NCBI GenBank assembly: GCA_014529385.2
Contig: CM043960.1
Coordinates: 38,018,781 to 38,082,780, forward strand
Reading direction: 5' to 3'
Source of the DNA: Adiantum capillus-veneris
Taxonomy: Eukaryota; Streptophyta; Polypodiopsida; Polypodiales; Pteridaceae
Length of the DNA stretch: 64,000 bases
The notes below the pieces were generated by a model that was given only the letters and a program-made list of their open reading frames with translations, did no database searches and was not told where the DNA came from. Made by a program: the position numbers and the translations under genes. Shown here piece after piece: positions 9,937 through 20,433 of the stretch. The stretch's first letter is position 1. Each line of letters opens with the position of its first letter.

Positions 9937-11364
9937 GGCTTCTTTGTGGCTGTGCCCAGCCTTGTGAGTTTGTGAGATCTTTTCCAGATTCCAGGCAGGT
10001 GGGGGAATGTTCCAGATTTGGTCCGGCCAATTGTGGCCCTTTTGGTGGGTGCCCTATATTCCTAGTTCTCCATATTTTCCCAAAATTTTGGGTCATGGTT
10101 TTCTATGGATGTGAGTCAAGCATTTTGGTTGCTCCCCTATATAGGGAGGGAAGGGCGCCCTCATTTTGGCATCGTGTTGTGCGGAGACTTGTATTCTCTT
10201 GTTAGTAGATTGCCCTGCAGATCTTGTCTAGTGTCCACTCTCTCTCCATTTTCTCTCTCACGTTTTTCTCTTTCCTCTCCTCTCTGTCTCCCATATGTAC
10301 CCTCGTCACCAGGCCTTTCGCTGCACTTTGACAATGTGCATCCTTCGGAGACCTAGAGGCACTGTCTGTGGACTGCCCCCACAGGCCAAGTGGATTTTTG
10401 CTCAGGATCCTCCAAGTGATGGCCTCCTTTCTGCCAAGGATGACTTTCACTTGAGGAGTGGTAGCATGGTCAATGAGCTCAAGGCCAACATGTGGATATG
10501 AGACAAAGCAAGACAACTAAGGGATCAGGCTCCAGGCAGGATGACCTCAGCACTGCCCAGTCCTTGATTTCCCGATAGCAACTTCGACACGAGAGACCCC
10601 AGATGGGAGCTGATTAGTAGCATGGGCCTACGGTTTGTATGGCAGGCCCATTGCTACAAATTTTGAGCATTCAAACTAAAGAGGGGCTAAAGCACTTGAA
10701 CAAAACACAAAATCAACGAACACAAGAAGAGGATATGAAGCCAAATTAACCGAATTAGAGACAACTCTGAAATGTTGTCACTGCCCAAGAGTAGAAAATC
10801 TACATTGAGTTAGTTTATGATTAGTACGCACTCTATAAAAGCAATGAACCTACATAAGCCAGAGGGATGAAAAGAAGTGCAGGGCAAGTGTGTAAGTGAG
10901 AGAAGCACAACTTGATTTAACAAAAGCATGTAAGAAAACAACCCACAACATGAGCTGAAAAAGAGTTTTCTTTAAGGCGCCTTTGACATAAACGTTACTT
11001 TTTCAATCAATAAATTAGAAAAAAAAAATTGTTAATTGAAAGCTTCCACAAACTGCCTTTGGGATGCCTTTCTTCAAAGCGAATGAATGATTGAACTGCA
11101 GTAGGACTAAGAATATATTTTATACTACCATACAGCTAACAAAGCAAGAGCCTCTTTAACTTGCCAGGAAACACAGTACTAGACCCTTAACTGACTACCA
11201 TTAAACAAGCAACTCAAGACCACATTAATTCACAAATTGGCTTCAAACAACCTCATAGTGAGCAATAAACTCTCAACAACTTCTTTCCAATGCAATTATC
11301 ATTAAGGCCAGTAATCTCAATAAAGTAAAAGCTTGTACATTCATAATTAGCAGCATCATCATAC
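9937..11364. other. Unassigned DNA, possibly intron or host intergenic sequence
   Basis: No convincing coding region or repeat boundary is visible between the end of the element A LTR and the exon at 11365. The first 500 bp include a TATA-like 'cccctatataggg' near 10134 and a CT-rich stretch (10220-10290). That could be the promoter and leader of an old LTR or of a gene. The rest (10600-11340) is AT-rich with no frame of note. If the exon at 11365-11565 is real, this region would be part of its downstream intron on the minus strand. Confidence 0.4.
10134..10150 (+). promoter_or_regulatory. TATA-like palindrome with CT-rich leader
   Basis: The palindromic 'cccctatataggg' is followed about 80-140 bp later by a CT-rich stretch typical of plant 5' leaders. 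No downstream gene was recognised, so it may belong to an old LTR promoter. Confidence 0.3.
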
Positions 11365-11565
11365 CTGTTCCATGAGGTTTCGTACAGCAACAGCTGGATC
11401 TGGAAGACGATGAGCCAATGTCGCACTTTGGACACCTCCTGAAATTGGTGTACGAAATAGACCTGCTCGGCTAGTGTTGCCTGGACTGTCTGACGTGGCC
11501 ATTGTTAGTTGATCAGCTTGTCGTAGCAGTACAGGAGTGTTCTCAAAAACCTGGTCCATAGTCAC
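11365..11565 (-). CDS. Exon of a PNPOx-like (FMN-binding split-barrel) family protein, partial
   Basis: The minus-strand frame of about 67 codons contains LFRTPISGGVQSATLAH and then AVRNLMEQ. I recognise this as the segment just before the FMN-binding split barrel of a plant pyridoxamine-5'-phosphate-oxidase-like family, in which ARFAHLCTVMS would follow. Directly after MEQ is a consensus 5' splice site (cag|gtatga; intron starting at 11364 on the minus strand). The next exon is not found further left, so the gene either has a very large transposon-filled intron or is a fragment. The upstream edge abuts a long GA tract (minus-strand view) with no clear splice acceptor. This is the only host-gene-like segment in the window. 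Family assignment is from memory of the motif. Confidence 0.5.

Positions 11566-11567
<2 letters not shown>

Positions 11568-11654
<87 letters not shown>
11568..11654 (+). repeat. (CT)n(ATCT)n compound microsatellite
   Basis: About 53 bp of CT repeats followed by about 34 bp of TATC repeats. On the minus strand this is a GA/GATA tract immediately upstream of the candidate exon. Confidence 0.95.
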
Positions 11655-11884
11655 AAAGAAAAGACTTTTCTATTGCTAAGATGTACAAAATATGCCAATC
11701 ACCACAAAGGTGTGATCCCAAAATCCATCAACTGTATAATCAATCAAAACCAAGTCTATTTGTTGGATCCGAAACTCTAAGATCTCCTAACATGTACTTT
11801 TTACCAACTCCTAGAGGTGGAAACTTCGCCTCAAACTGTGTCATAAGAATAGCTAGAGGAATCTCACCTCTATATGAAGAAGAC

Positions 11885-12592
11885 TGTCACAAGACGGGCA
11901 CCACGTGCCAACGGAAAAGAACAGACTGAACAACTTTAAGCACTTCAATAACAACTAAGCTGAAAAGAGAGGGACGACACGGGGAGTGGCGAAGTTCCAC
12001 CCCAGAGAGTATTGGCCCCAAACCTTGGCGCCCCTTTCGGTATTTCTTTTTATTACTTGAACTCAGTACAATGCCGGTACTCGCGCTCTGCACCTTCTCA
12101 CCAAAGTGTGCCAGATAATGATCTCTCTGCACATATTTAAAGGCCCTTGGCCTTGAAAAGCAGTTACATGGAAAGCAATCAAACTCAAAAACATCTGGCT
12201 CAAAAGCTGGCGCTGAAAATCAGCCAGCATAGATCACGGAAATCCTACAGGCTGCCATGTCAGCAAGTCAACACAAAAATCAGAAATCCGTACAAGTTGC
12301 CGCGTCAACAGTCAGCGCGTTTTGCAAGCTGTCTGTACAACTGCCATGTCATCATCTTCTACACATGTGGGTTTTGCTTTAATTTCTCTCTGTGTCACTT
12401 GGGCCCTATCGGACAGGATTCCATAAGTTGGTGGGAACTCTTCTTTAAAAATAGGCCACTCAGCAAGACTTTGTAAGTCGGTAAAACTTCTCCTGCTGCT
12501 TCAACTTCTTCACTTAGGGTTTAGGCCTTTGAGCCGGGATCTGCAGGTTGGTTCCGTTCTTCAGTGGCTTGACACGTCAACAGTTTCTGACA
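11885..12592 (-). mobile_element. Solo LTR of the N2 family, minus strand
   Basis: This 708-bp sequence begins tgtcacaagacggg and ends cagtttctgaca. It is flanked by perfect 5-bp duplications 'aagac' (11880-11884 and 12593-12597). It matches the LTRs of the N2-type elements at 20434, 22738, 46648 and 48814, in reverse orientation. Landmarks on the minus strand include 'atttaaatatg'-like TATA sequence, the conserved core (aataccgaaaggggcgcca) and the telobox-like 'aaaccctaag'. No interior remains, so unequal recombination between two LTRs is the usual explanation. Confidence 0.9.
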
Positions 12593-12597
12593 AAGAC

Positions 12598-12770
12598 CAA
12601 GACTGCAAGATCCCGTGCAAATCAGGCTCTAGAGAAAGGTGGTATAGATGTAGAAGAAGTGGAAGCATCTGGAGGTGGTCTTTGGATAATAGGATCACAA
12701 CGCCTGAATACTTGGTTAATCTGTCTACTATAGTTTACATGCAACCATGCCCATTCTGAGTCATGGGAAG
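12598..12770. other. Short unassigned segment
   Basis: It lies between the solo LTR and the minus-strand gypsy relic. Short plus-strand frames are present but none is recognisable. Confidence 0.3.
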
Positions 12771-13860
12771 CTAAAAATGAAATCCATTGCAATACTCTCC
12801 CAAGGGACTTGGAATCGGTAGAGGTTTGAGGAGTCTTCTCATTTTGTGCCTGTCATACTTCACTTTCTGACATACCATACAAGTACGCACAAATCCTTCC
12901 ACATCCTTCTTGAGCTGCAGTCCGTAGAAGTATCTCTCAACACCCTTAAGTGATGCCTCTATGCCCATGTGCCCAACAAAAGGAGAATTATGACACTCCA
13001 TCAACACCTTTGGCCTCAAACTACGAGCAACACACAACACAGTCTTTTGCAATAAAAACCCTTCTTTGAGAGAATATCCTGAAATTGTATCCCAGCTTTG
13101 TACCCTACTAAAGATCTCACCCTCCGGATCTAGAACATATTGCTCCCGCATCTCATCAAAGTCACAATGATGTACTATAGGTGACAGCAAATATCTCCGG
13201 CTTGCGAGACAACGCATCAGCCACTACATCCTTCTTTGCCTTCAAATAGAATATCTGGAAAAGGAACTATGACAAAACGTTCATCCATCTCATATGCTTC
13301 TCCAAAAGCTTGTTTTGGGCAGGAAGTATCTCAAATTTTGATGATCTGTGTACACTAAAATCCACACTGAGCAAGGTATCACTCGACTGAGTCAAAGTGT
13401 GAATCACTGCTAAGGGCTTCATGTTATCTCTTCCTATTGAGAGCGGCTCATTCAGGGGGTCTATTCGGAGTACTGCCAGGAATCAAGTCTATGGTGTGAT
13501 CCTCCAGTCTTTCAGGCAATAACTCATCACGCAAAGCCTCATAAAAACAATCGCCTTGAGCTTGCATAAAAATTTGCTGCTTCGACTCTAGCTATGTGAC
13601 AAACCGGATTCCTTACTGTCTCCGTTCTTCTCCTCCTCCTTCAAACAATTGACAAAATGAGACCGGTCTCTGTACACCCAAAGCACTTGCCTTGCTTGTA
13701 ATACCGTCTTTTGCTCAGAAGACATCGAGGATGTCTTCTTCTGTGATTTCTTGGATTTCTTTTTTTCCTTTGAGGCTTCTATCTCTGCAGCCTTTTCTAT
13801 CTCTGCAACCTTTGTCACTCGCTCGTCTGTCGGACAAGTAACCTTGTCTGTAAGGAAAAA
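12771..13860 (-). pseudogene. Minus-strand Ty3/gypsy relic (gag end, pre-RT, RNase H end, integrase start)
   Basis: Reading right to left, 13818-13588 is Lys/Ser-rich with a decayed zinc knuckle (RDRSHFVNCLKEEEKN). 13540-13440 reads EDHTIDLIPGSTP, the segment just before the reverse transcriptase. It is fused to the end of RNase H (YTDHQNLRYF..., then VVADALSRKPE near 13210). 13217-12771 is then an open frame holding the integrase zinc domain (CHNSPFVGHMG ... CMVCQKVK). The RT core is deleted. The integrase frame has few lesions, but the catalytic core beyond it is gone. It is related to elements D and F in wording but lies on the opposite strand. Confidence 0.75.
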
Positions 13861-15024
13861 CTATCCGTTGCATGCTTCATGAATTGTTGAATCCTAGAAG
13901 AATGCTGCTTGATGCAATATCACAATATCTCTTTGGGTAGTCCACAACAACAGCGTTCCATATTGTCATGAAAATTAGCTTCTACTTTTCTTAAAGTGTT
14001 TTCCATCTTAATTTGGCCATTTAAGTCTCGAGAAAAAGAAAGAGAACAAGTGAAGTTGATTTAAGTGCTTATAAACCAGCTCGGTCAAAGACTTGAGACC
14101 AAAGGAGAGAAGTCTATAAAAGGGCAAGAATAATTGTCGTTTAGTTATCTTGGTCAAAGGTACAAGTCTAGAAACGGTAAATCTATTCCAAGCAGCTTTG
14201 TTCCAAGGTACAGGACAAAGAAAATTACCTAGAGCAATTATAGGAGTTTAAAAATAAATACTAGTTATGTTCATTTCAAGTAATTTAAATCACTCATTAG
14301 ACTCCAAGTATGAAGTCTGAGAAGCCTTAGAATAAAGTTAAAATTCACCAGAATTAGTTTACATTTAGCAGGTCTAAATTTAACAAGTTTCGAAACTAGC
14401 TTTGTGGTACCTCCAAAGCACTGTGCTAAGGTTTTGCACAGGAGGTAAAATTTTAAAAGCCCAAGGGTGAGTTTAACTTTTACTAGAGTCCGTCCTAATT
14501 TAGCACATTCTAAATTAGCAGGTAGACTCTAGCCCGAGTCAGCTCCATAAAGTCTCCAAAGAGTAGTACAAAGGTCTTGCACCCGAGCCAATAGAATTAA
14601 AGGTAAGTCTATGGTTTTTAATTTATGCTAAGGGAAATTTAAAGCCTAAGGTTAGATCAGCGCTTCCTTATTTGGTAAGTTGACCCTAGTCCCTCTTTAC
14701 CAATTTGGCTAGGCAACATGTCCAACGTAGCTTGTACCTTCTTTGTGGAAGTTGGTGTGTGAATGTACTCTTACCAAATTCACGTCAAAAGGAAGAGGGG
14801 ACGAGTCTATTTTCAAGATAGCAAGGGGAGACATGTGTTTGCATAATTATGTATCTAATTGCTTTTAAAGTTTTTACTTCTCATTGGACCATGTATTAAC
14901 TTTTCCTTTGAGAATTTTGGCTAGTGAGAAAGAGGACTCGTGTTGTTTTTTGGACTCTCTCTCTCATTTTTCTTTCATTCTCAATTGCCCAAGAGTGGCT
15001 AAGCAAGTGTTCTCACACTCCCTC

Positions 15025-15604
15025 TGTCACAAAATCATGACTTGGCAGTGCCCGGACACACACACACATGCACATGCTGACGTGGTAACCAGTACGAACG
15101 CTCGGAAAATGCCCTAGCATGCTGACGTGGCAGACAATACGGATATCTGCGTCTGGCACTGACAGCAACTGACGTGGCAAGCTGTACGAAAATCCCACTT
15201 TTTGCGCTGACGTGGCAGTTATACGGAAATCTGCTTTTAGAGCTGGCTGGTTTTTACTGGCAGATTTTGACCAGTTGCTTTTGGATATAATTGCTTTTAA
15301 GTTTGAAGCTTTTGGGGCTCTGCTTTTAGCATCCCTTGTATTCTGTATGAGTGACCCTAGGGGCTCACTCTACAGAGCATCTGGACGCAGAGTCTGAGAG
15401 CGAGCACCCGCAGGTCGGTTGTACTTTGCTCAAAGATTAATATTAAAACAAATATGAAAGGGGCACCAGCCTTTGGGACCAATATCTCTTGGCATGGAAC
15501 TACGCCAGGCCGTGTCGACTCTCTTGTGATTTGTGAATAATTTTGAAGTGAATCTCTGCTGTGTCGCGGTAGAATCTTGACTTAGGGTGTCCAAGTTTGT
15601 TACA
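15025..15604 (+). repeat. N1 5' LTR
   Basis: tgtcacaaaa...gtttgttaca. It carries five TGACGTGGCA-like boxes (about 15037, 15077, 15122, 15171, 15209), the last four about 40-50 bp apart, most followed by 'gtacg.aaat'. Downstream is a short CA run and a conserved core near 15450. Confidence 0.9.
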
Positions 15605-15834
15605 GTGGTATCAAAGCATCAGGCGTGTGCTTTTCTCAAAGCATACCGGTTGTATCAAAGGGCAGACAAGGCACTTGAGCACGATTTTGGAAATTGATTT
15701 TTGAAGAATCTTCATGTCCCAACTCCGGACTTATTAACACTCCCACCCTTACTTCATCCCGCATCAGGCGCGCTCCCGTCTTCATCGCTTTGTCTTACAA
15801 GGCATAAAGCCATTAAGAATCCCAGATTACACAT

Positions 15835-16430
15835 GGGTTCTCGTGAAGAATCAGATGGAGATAACACCTCTCAATGGGAAGGAAAAGAAAAGTTGACATC
15901 CAGCATGGGAATTGAAGAAAAGAATGAAGATTTGGGCAAATATTTTTTGGTAAAGTTTGCCAGAGCAGAATATAAGCGTCCACTGTAGGTTGACATGGGT
16001 GTGAAAAGATTGACGAAGTACTCTAGAGACCCGAGATTTACGAAACACCTGAAGATTATCCGATTGATGGGATTCACTCGAGATGGAGTGAGACCAATGC
16101 GTCTCCTCTCAGGACAGGGAGGAAAGCTGAAAGGATAGATGAATGCAGAAAAGCGGAAGCTTTACTCGCAAGAAGAGCTGGAACAGAACTATTGACCAGA
16201 AGATGAACAAGATGCCAGAAAGGACATTGAGCGAGATATTGATGAACTGACAATCTGGTTGTTTGTAACTAATAATCGGAAATGGAGCGAGAAACTCGCA
16301 TCTATATGTATTAGGAAGCATGGAGCTGGACATCCACTCTTTTGCAACGAGGTGAGCCATCTCCTTGGCTGTTTTGCAGGTGAAATCGAGAATGAGATGG
16401 TGACATCGAGAGCGACGGAAGCTCAGGAAT
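15835..16430 (+). pseudogene. Decayed short ORF of N1, unknown protein
   Basis: Beginning about 230 bp inside the primer site, one frame reads through about 200 codons with only a few stops (at about 15988, 16136 and 16193). It starts MGSREESDGDN and contains TKYSRDPRFTKHLKIIRLMGF, then an acidic patch (DEQDARKDIERDIDEL) and SICIRKHGAG. The composition is protein-like, but I do not recognise a gag, protease, RT or integrase motif. It could be a highly derived gag or a sequence captured from the host. As it stands it is inactive. Confidence 0.45.
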
Positions 16431-16499
16431 GAATCGGATATCCTTTCGATTCGAGATAAAAATGATGAATTTGAATGAATGAATGATGATGCATGTTGA

Positions 16500-17160
16500 A
16501 TGATTCTAGTGCATCAAGATTCCCATATGAACGAGATGACTGGATACTATGGTGAGCGCATCAAGAGTTCCTACGGGATGAGATGGCTACATAAGCATCT
16601 AGGTACATCAAGACTTCTAGACGGATGAGATGACTAGATGATTGAAACAATGTGTTCAGTATGAACTAAGTGTGTGAATAAAAAACTTTGAAATAGGAAT
16701 TTCCGAAGATGAATTTTGATTTATGAGATTAATGTTGTCTGGAAGAACTTGCTAGACGTGTGCAGATAACAGGTGAAATCGATGATAATGGATGACGAAT
16801 TGGGAGCAATGACCGCTCCAGAATGAACCCGATAAGTATCATGAATTTTGAATGAAACTAATGTTTTATAGAAGGTCCTGTTGTTTGTGAACAGATAACA
16901 GGATTAAGAATGAGATGATGTCGATTTTGGAGCAGTGACAGCTCTCAAATGAACCTGATAACGAATCATGAATCACGATTGATTCAATGGAATGAATGAT
17001 TAAACCACCCTGTTCAGTATGAGCTTGGTGATGGATTGGGATCCCCGGAAAAGAATTCTCGCACACGACAGTGCTTGAGGCGAATGATTCTTGCACACGA
17101 CAGTGCTCGAAGCGAATGACTACTTGTACACGATAGTGCTTGAGTCGAAAAATCTCTATA
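16500..17160 (+). repeat. Small tandem repeats in the N1 3' interior
   Basis: Degenerate units with 'gtgcatcaagattcc' / 'ggatgagatggct' occupy 16508-16645. A second unit of about 33 bp ('acacgacagtgcttgag') occurs three times at 17060-17150. None is coding. Confidence 0.7.
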
Positions 17161-17421
17161 GACATGCTCGCAATATGGGATTAATTAACCCGACATCAGT
17201 GAGGTTCGGAATGGATCTAGATATGGTTACTAAATATGTTGCTTGCACTCATGGTCTGAGATTTGGAATGAATGTTTCTGTAATTGATTGTCATGTGATG
17301 TCATGTGCAGTAATGTGACTATCGTCTTTGTACAAGTGCTAGATGTGTCATGTCTAATGCATCGGTACTTAGAGTCAGTGTCTACTGAACTGGTCTATGG
17401 CCTCTCTCTGTTTTTGTAGGC

Positions 17422-17460
17422 GTAATCGAGGGCGATTACAATTCTTTCAAGAGGGGGGTA
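17422..17460 (+). promoter_or_regulatory. Hairpin plus polypurine tract of N1
   Basis: GTAATCGAGGGCGATTAC (17422-17439) can form a 7-bp stem with a 4-base loop. It is followed by 'aattctttc' and the purine tract aagaggggggta, which abuts the 3' LTR. The same arrangement is seen in N2, D and the minus-strand N2 copy. Confidence 0.75.
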
Positions 17461-18057
17461 TGTCACAAACTGATGACGTGGCAGTGCCCGCGCGCGCGCG
17501 CACACACACACACATGTTGACGTGGCAGACAGTACGGACGCTCGCATAATGCGTTGGCATGCCGACGTGGTAGACAGTACGCTTTTCTGCGTCTGGCGCT
17601 GACAGCTGCTGACGTGGCAAGCTATACGGAAATCCCGCTTTTTGCACTGACACCTAGGCTAACGTGGCAGTTGTACGAAAATCTGCTTTTAGGGCTGGCT
17701 GGTTTTTCAAGGCAGATTTTGACCAGTTGCTTTTGGATATAATTGCTTTTAAGTTTGAAGCTTTTGGGGCTCTGCTTTTAGCATCCCTTGTATTTTTTAG
17801 AAGTGACCCTAGGGGCTCACTCTGCAGAGCATCTGGACGCAGAGTCTGAGAGCGAGCACCCGCGGGTCAGTTGTACTTTGCTCAAAGATTAATATTAAAA
17901 TAAATACCAAAAGGGACGCCAATCTTTGGGGCCAATATCTGTTGGCAAGGAATTACGCCCGGCCGTGTCGACTCCCTTGTGATTTGTGAATAATTTTGAA
18001 ATGAATCTCTGTTGTGTCGCGGTAGAATCTTGACTTGGGGTGTCCAAGTTTGTTACA
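17461..18057 (+). repeat. N1 3' LTR
   Basis: tgtcacaaac...gtttgttaca. It has five TGACGTGGCA-type boxes (about 17474, 17519, 17564, 17610, 17661) and an alternating CG/CA run (17489-17516). It is about 17 bp longer than the 5' LTR. Confidence 0.9.
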
Positions 18058-18655
18058 CCCTCTCACATGGGAGCTCAAGGGTGGGTTTCCTTGCACAAAA
18101 ACTTGGCTATGGATGCAAATCCAAGCAAGTGAGCTCATCTTCTTCTCCTTCTCTATTATGCTAACTATGCTAAGAGCTTGCTATGCAGTAAGCATACAAT
18201 ACAAGAGATAACTACTTCTCTACTTCAAAAATACTCTTTTCACCTTCATCTACCTCTTACCTCGCAGTTCTTTCTCCCCACTTGAGGTGTTTAGGGCTTG
18301 AGAAGGAGGGTTACACCATGGAATCATGAAGCTCATCATCTTCTTAGTTTGAAAAAAGCTCCGCAAGAGCACAAGATGGTATTGTAATCAAAGCTCTCTT
18401 TGAGAGAAAATTATAATACGAAGTCCTTTTGGAGGGGGGACCGGCTCCAAGTAAATCCGGTCCTCAATAAGTTGTCAATCTTAATCGTGTGATTCTCTTC
18501 GAGTTATGTGCATGATTTAATGTTCTAATGTATAAATGTGCAATGAAATAAGCTCGGCACAATCTACATTTTCTCCTCTCAAGAATCCTCAAGGAAAAAC
18601 TCTCCTTTCATAATTTGATTCCGCTAAATCTATCAGAAAATACTAGATTCTTTGA

Positions 18656-19258
18656 CATTGGTATCAAAGCTAAGGTTTCTCTTTTCTTGCTTAAGAAGAG
18701 AGGTCCTTGAGTAATCTATGAAAGGTTGGAGTTGTTCATTGCAATAGGGTAAGTAGGACTTGGATTTATTATCTCGGTTAGCATGCCTACTTGCAGGATA
18801 TGGGGGACACCATCGGAAACTATGATCTTAATAATGAAGTCTTTCCAAACTTGCATATGGCTTAACCATTATTGAGCTATTAGCCGCTCGATAGGAACCG
18901 GTGCCAGCTTAGCACTGGTAAACCCATTCCACCACTCTTCGCAATTAACAATATTCTAAACCGAGCGTGTAGTTACTTGAGTGCTTATTTTTCAAGGGTT
19001 AAGAGTAGTAACAGCCAAGGTTTTGCAACTGCCGAGGAAAGAGCTAGCATACACATAGAAGAAACTCTAATCATGGCACAACATAATCAAGAGAATATAA
19101 TTAATATTGACAACTAAGATCCAACAGATGGTGTAACATTTATGATGGTCGAAGAGTTGTCAACTACCTTGCTGGCAAGCTACAGGAAGCTATGGGAAAC
19201 CCTACTTTCAAGCGGAGATTCAAAGCCGAATAAAAGCTCTTCAAGTTTCTCCAAGTAC

Positions 19259-19305
<47 letters not shown>

Positions 19306-19787
19306 CCTACGAGGCCTCCTTGTGAGACCTCCAACACATGAATCTCTTTGGGCAATGAAGATGAGATACCGAAAGGATCTCCAAGGCAAAGTGTTCAAGA
19401 AAAAGAAGTGCGTCAAGAACTTTCTTAGGAGAGGTATGAAAGTGACATCCCCGTTACCTCACAAATTGATACAACCCCAAGAAAGCGGCGCACACAACGG
19501 TCACCCAACTCTCCCAAGAAGAAGAGGAAGTCATCAGGCAATCTCTCCCATGCAAATCCTAAGAAGGGAGAAAGCAACCCAAGGAGGAAGCGGAGAAAGA
19601 GGTCACCATCCTCGCTTTCGTCTTCCTCTTCCTCTTTGTCGTCACCATCTTCTCGTAGGAAGAGTAGTGATTCATCATCCAAGAAAGCCAAGGGGAGACG
19701 CAAACGAAGAAGCTGTACGGCATGGAAGAGGTAACGTGAGTTAAAAAAGTTCAAAGAGCAGGGAAAAAACACCACTTTCCTTACCTA
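18656..19787 (+). pseudogene. Element B primer site and gag relic
   Basis: After the primer site (18657) comes a leader matching that of the patch element (36878-37290). A gag frame then starts at about 19073 (MAQHNQENIINID), a decayed version of the gag at 37292 (MADNNQESRMNID). The frame continues through a region where a GA microsatellite has expanded (19261-19303). It then becomes Lys/Arg/Ser-rich, ending near LKKFKEQGKNTTFLTYE (about 19740-19790), which matches LKKFKEGGKSISFLTYD at 37855-37900. There it breaks into an unrelated LTR piece. Zinc knuckle, protease, RT and RNase H are missing. Confidence 0.7.
19261..19303 (+). repeat. (GA)n expansion inside gag
   Basis: A GA array of about 43 bp sits exactly where the related gag at 37485-37500 has the short seed 'gaggagagagagctt'. 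In frame it reads as Arg-Glu repeats. Confidence 0.9.
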
Positions 19788-20010
19788 TGAGTGCTTCTCA
19801 TGTAATTGCTTCACAAGCCAAGGGCCTTTAAAAGGGTGCCACTGCCTCGTCTACCGATAGATTAGATTGGGAGCACTGCGGAGAGAGAGAACCCTCGGAC
19901 CTTGTACTTGTGCAAGCATAATAATAAAGAAAGGATTTTGCTCAATTATTTCAGTTTCTCTCTCATGTGTTGCATTAGATCTTTGGCTTGGAGTGTCCAA
20001 GTCTATTACA
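19788..20010 (+). mobile_element. Orphan 3' part of an LTR
   Basis: The segment contains a TATA-like 'tttaaaaggg', a polyadenylation-like 'aataataaag' and the terminal 'gtgtccaagtctattaca' of the D/F/A LTR group. It has no LTR beginning, no primer site after it and no target duplication. It lies precisely at the junction between the gag and integrase pieces of element B. Confidence 0.7.
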
Positions 20011-20433
20011 CGTGCCTTGTTTGATAACTTCGGTACAAAGTTGAATCTTTCTCCACAATATTGGATATGTTGAAATCTTATGTGTGGGACAGACAGTTTG
20101 ATTGGGAAAAGTATTTGCCTCTTGTCTAGCATGCGTATAGCAATACCTTAAATTCTTCTACGGGAAAAGCACCCTTTGAGATTCTTTAGGGTAAGCCTTT
20201 TCTTCCACTGATCCTTTTAAGTGAGGATAAGATATTCGCAACGGATGAGTTTTTTCGAGACACAGACACTGCCTATATGCAAGTCAAGAGAGCAATATTA
20301 CGATCTCAACAAAAACATGAGAAAGTTGCAGACAAGCATAGAAAGAATTTGGACTTCACAATCAGTCAGTTGGACTTACTCAAGTTTGGGAAGACAAAAC
20401 TAAAGAAACAAGTGGCTCACAAGGGGAAAGTGG
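20011..20433 (+). pseudogene. Integrase C-terminal region, first part (before N2)
   Basis: The frame includes the segment SYVWDRQFDWEKYLPLV and TGKAPFEI, typical of the post-catalytic part of Ty3/gypsy integrases. A basic linker follows (LRSQQKHEKVADKHRKN). It carries stops at about 20129 and 20189. The DDE core is mostly missing on the left. The frame reads straight into the target site of N2 and resumes at 23522 with matching content. Confidence 0.75.

Larger units (their letters stand above)
15025..18057 (+). mobile_element. N1: non-autonomous LTR retrotransposon
   Basis: Two LTRs (15025-15604 and 17461-18057) flank a 1.86-kb interior, with perfect 5-bp duplications 'ccctc' at 15020-15024 and 18058-18062. 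The primer site 'gtggtatcaaagc' follows the 5' LTR, and a purine tract (aagaggggggta) precedes the 3' LTR. None of the usual polyprotein domains is present. The interior has one decayed short frame of unknown function and several small tandem repeats. LTR ends (tccaagtttgttaca) match those of chromovirus D and F, so these are plausible helpers. That link is inferred from shared termini and the shared pre-PPT hairpin. Confidence 0.9.
13960..18655 (+). mobile_element. 5' LTR of gypsy element B, split by N1
   Basis: The left end near 13960 (attgtcatgaaaattagc) resembles the start of the solo LTR at 33865 (taatgtcataaaatc). The right end at 18655 is followed by the primer site 'ttggtatcaaagc', and the next 50 bp match the patch element at 36878. 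The LTR is long and AT-rich, with purine and pyrimidine tracts. The N1 element (15025-18057) sits inside it. The left boundary is approximate because no target duplication was found. Confidence 0.55.

Noticed and set aside
11537-11929. Plus-strand frame starting at 11537 with Ser-Leu repeats
   Set aside because: Most of it is the CT microsatellite read in frame, and it runs into the solo LTR.
12548-12733. Host exon to the right of the solo LTR
   Set aside because: The frame begins inside the solo LTR, two frames look equally protein-like, and neither matches a known family or continues across the LTR.
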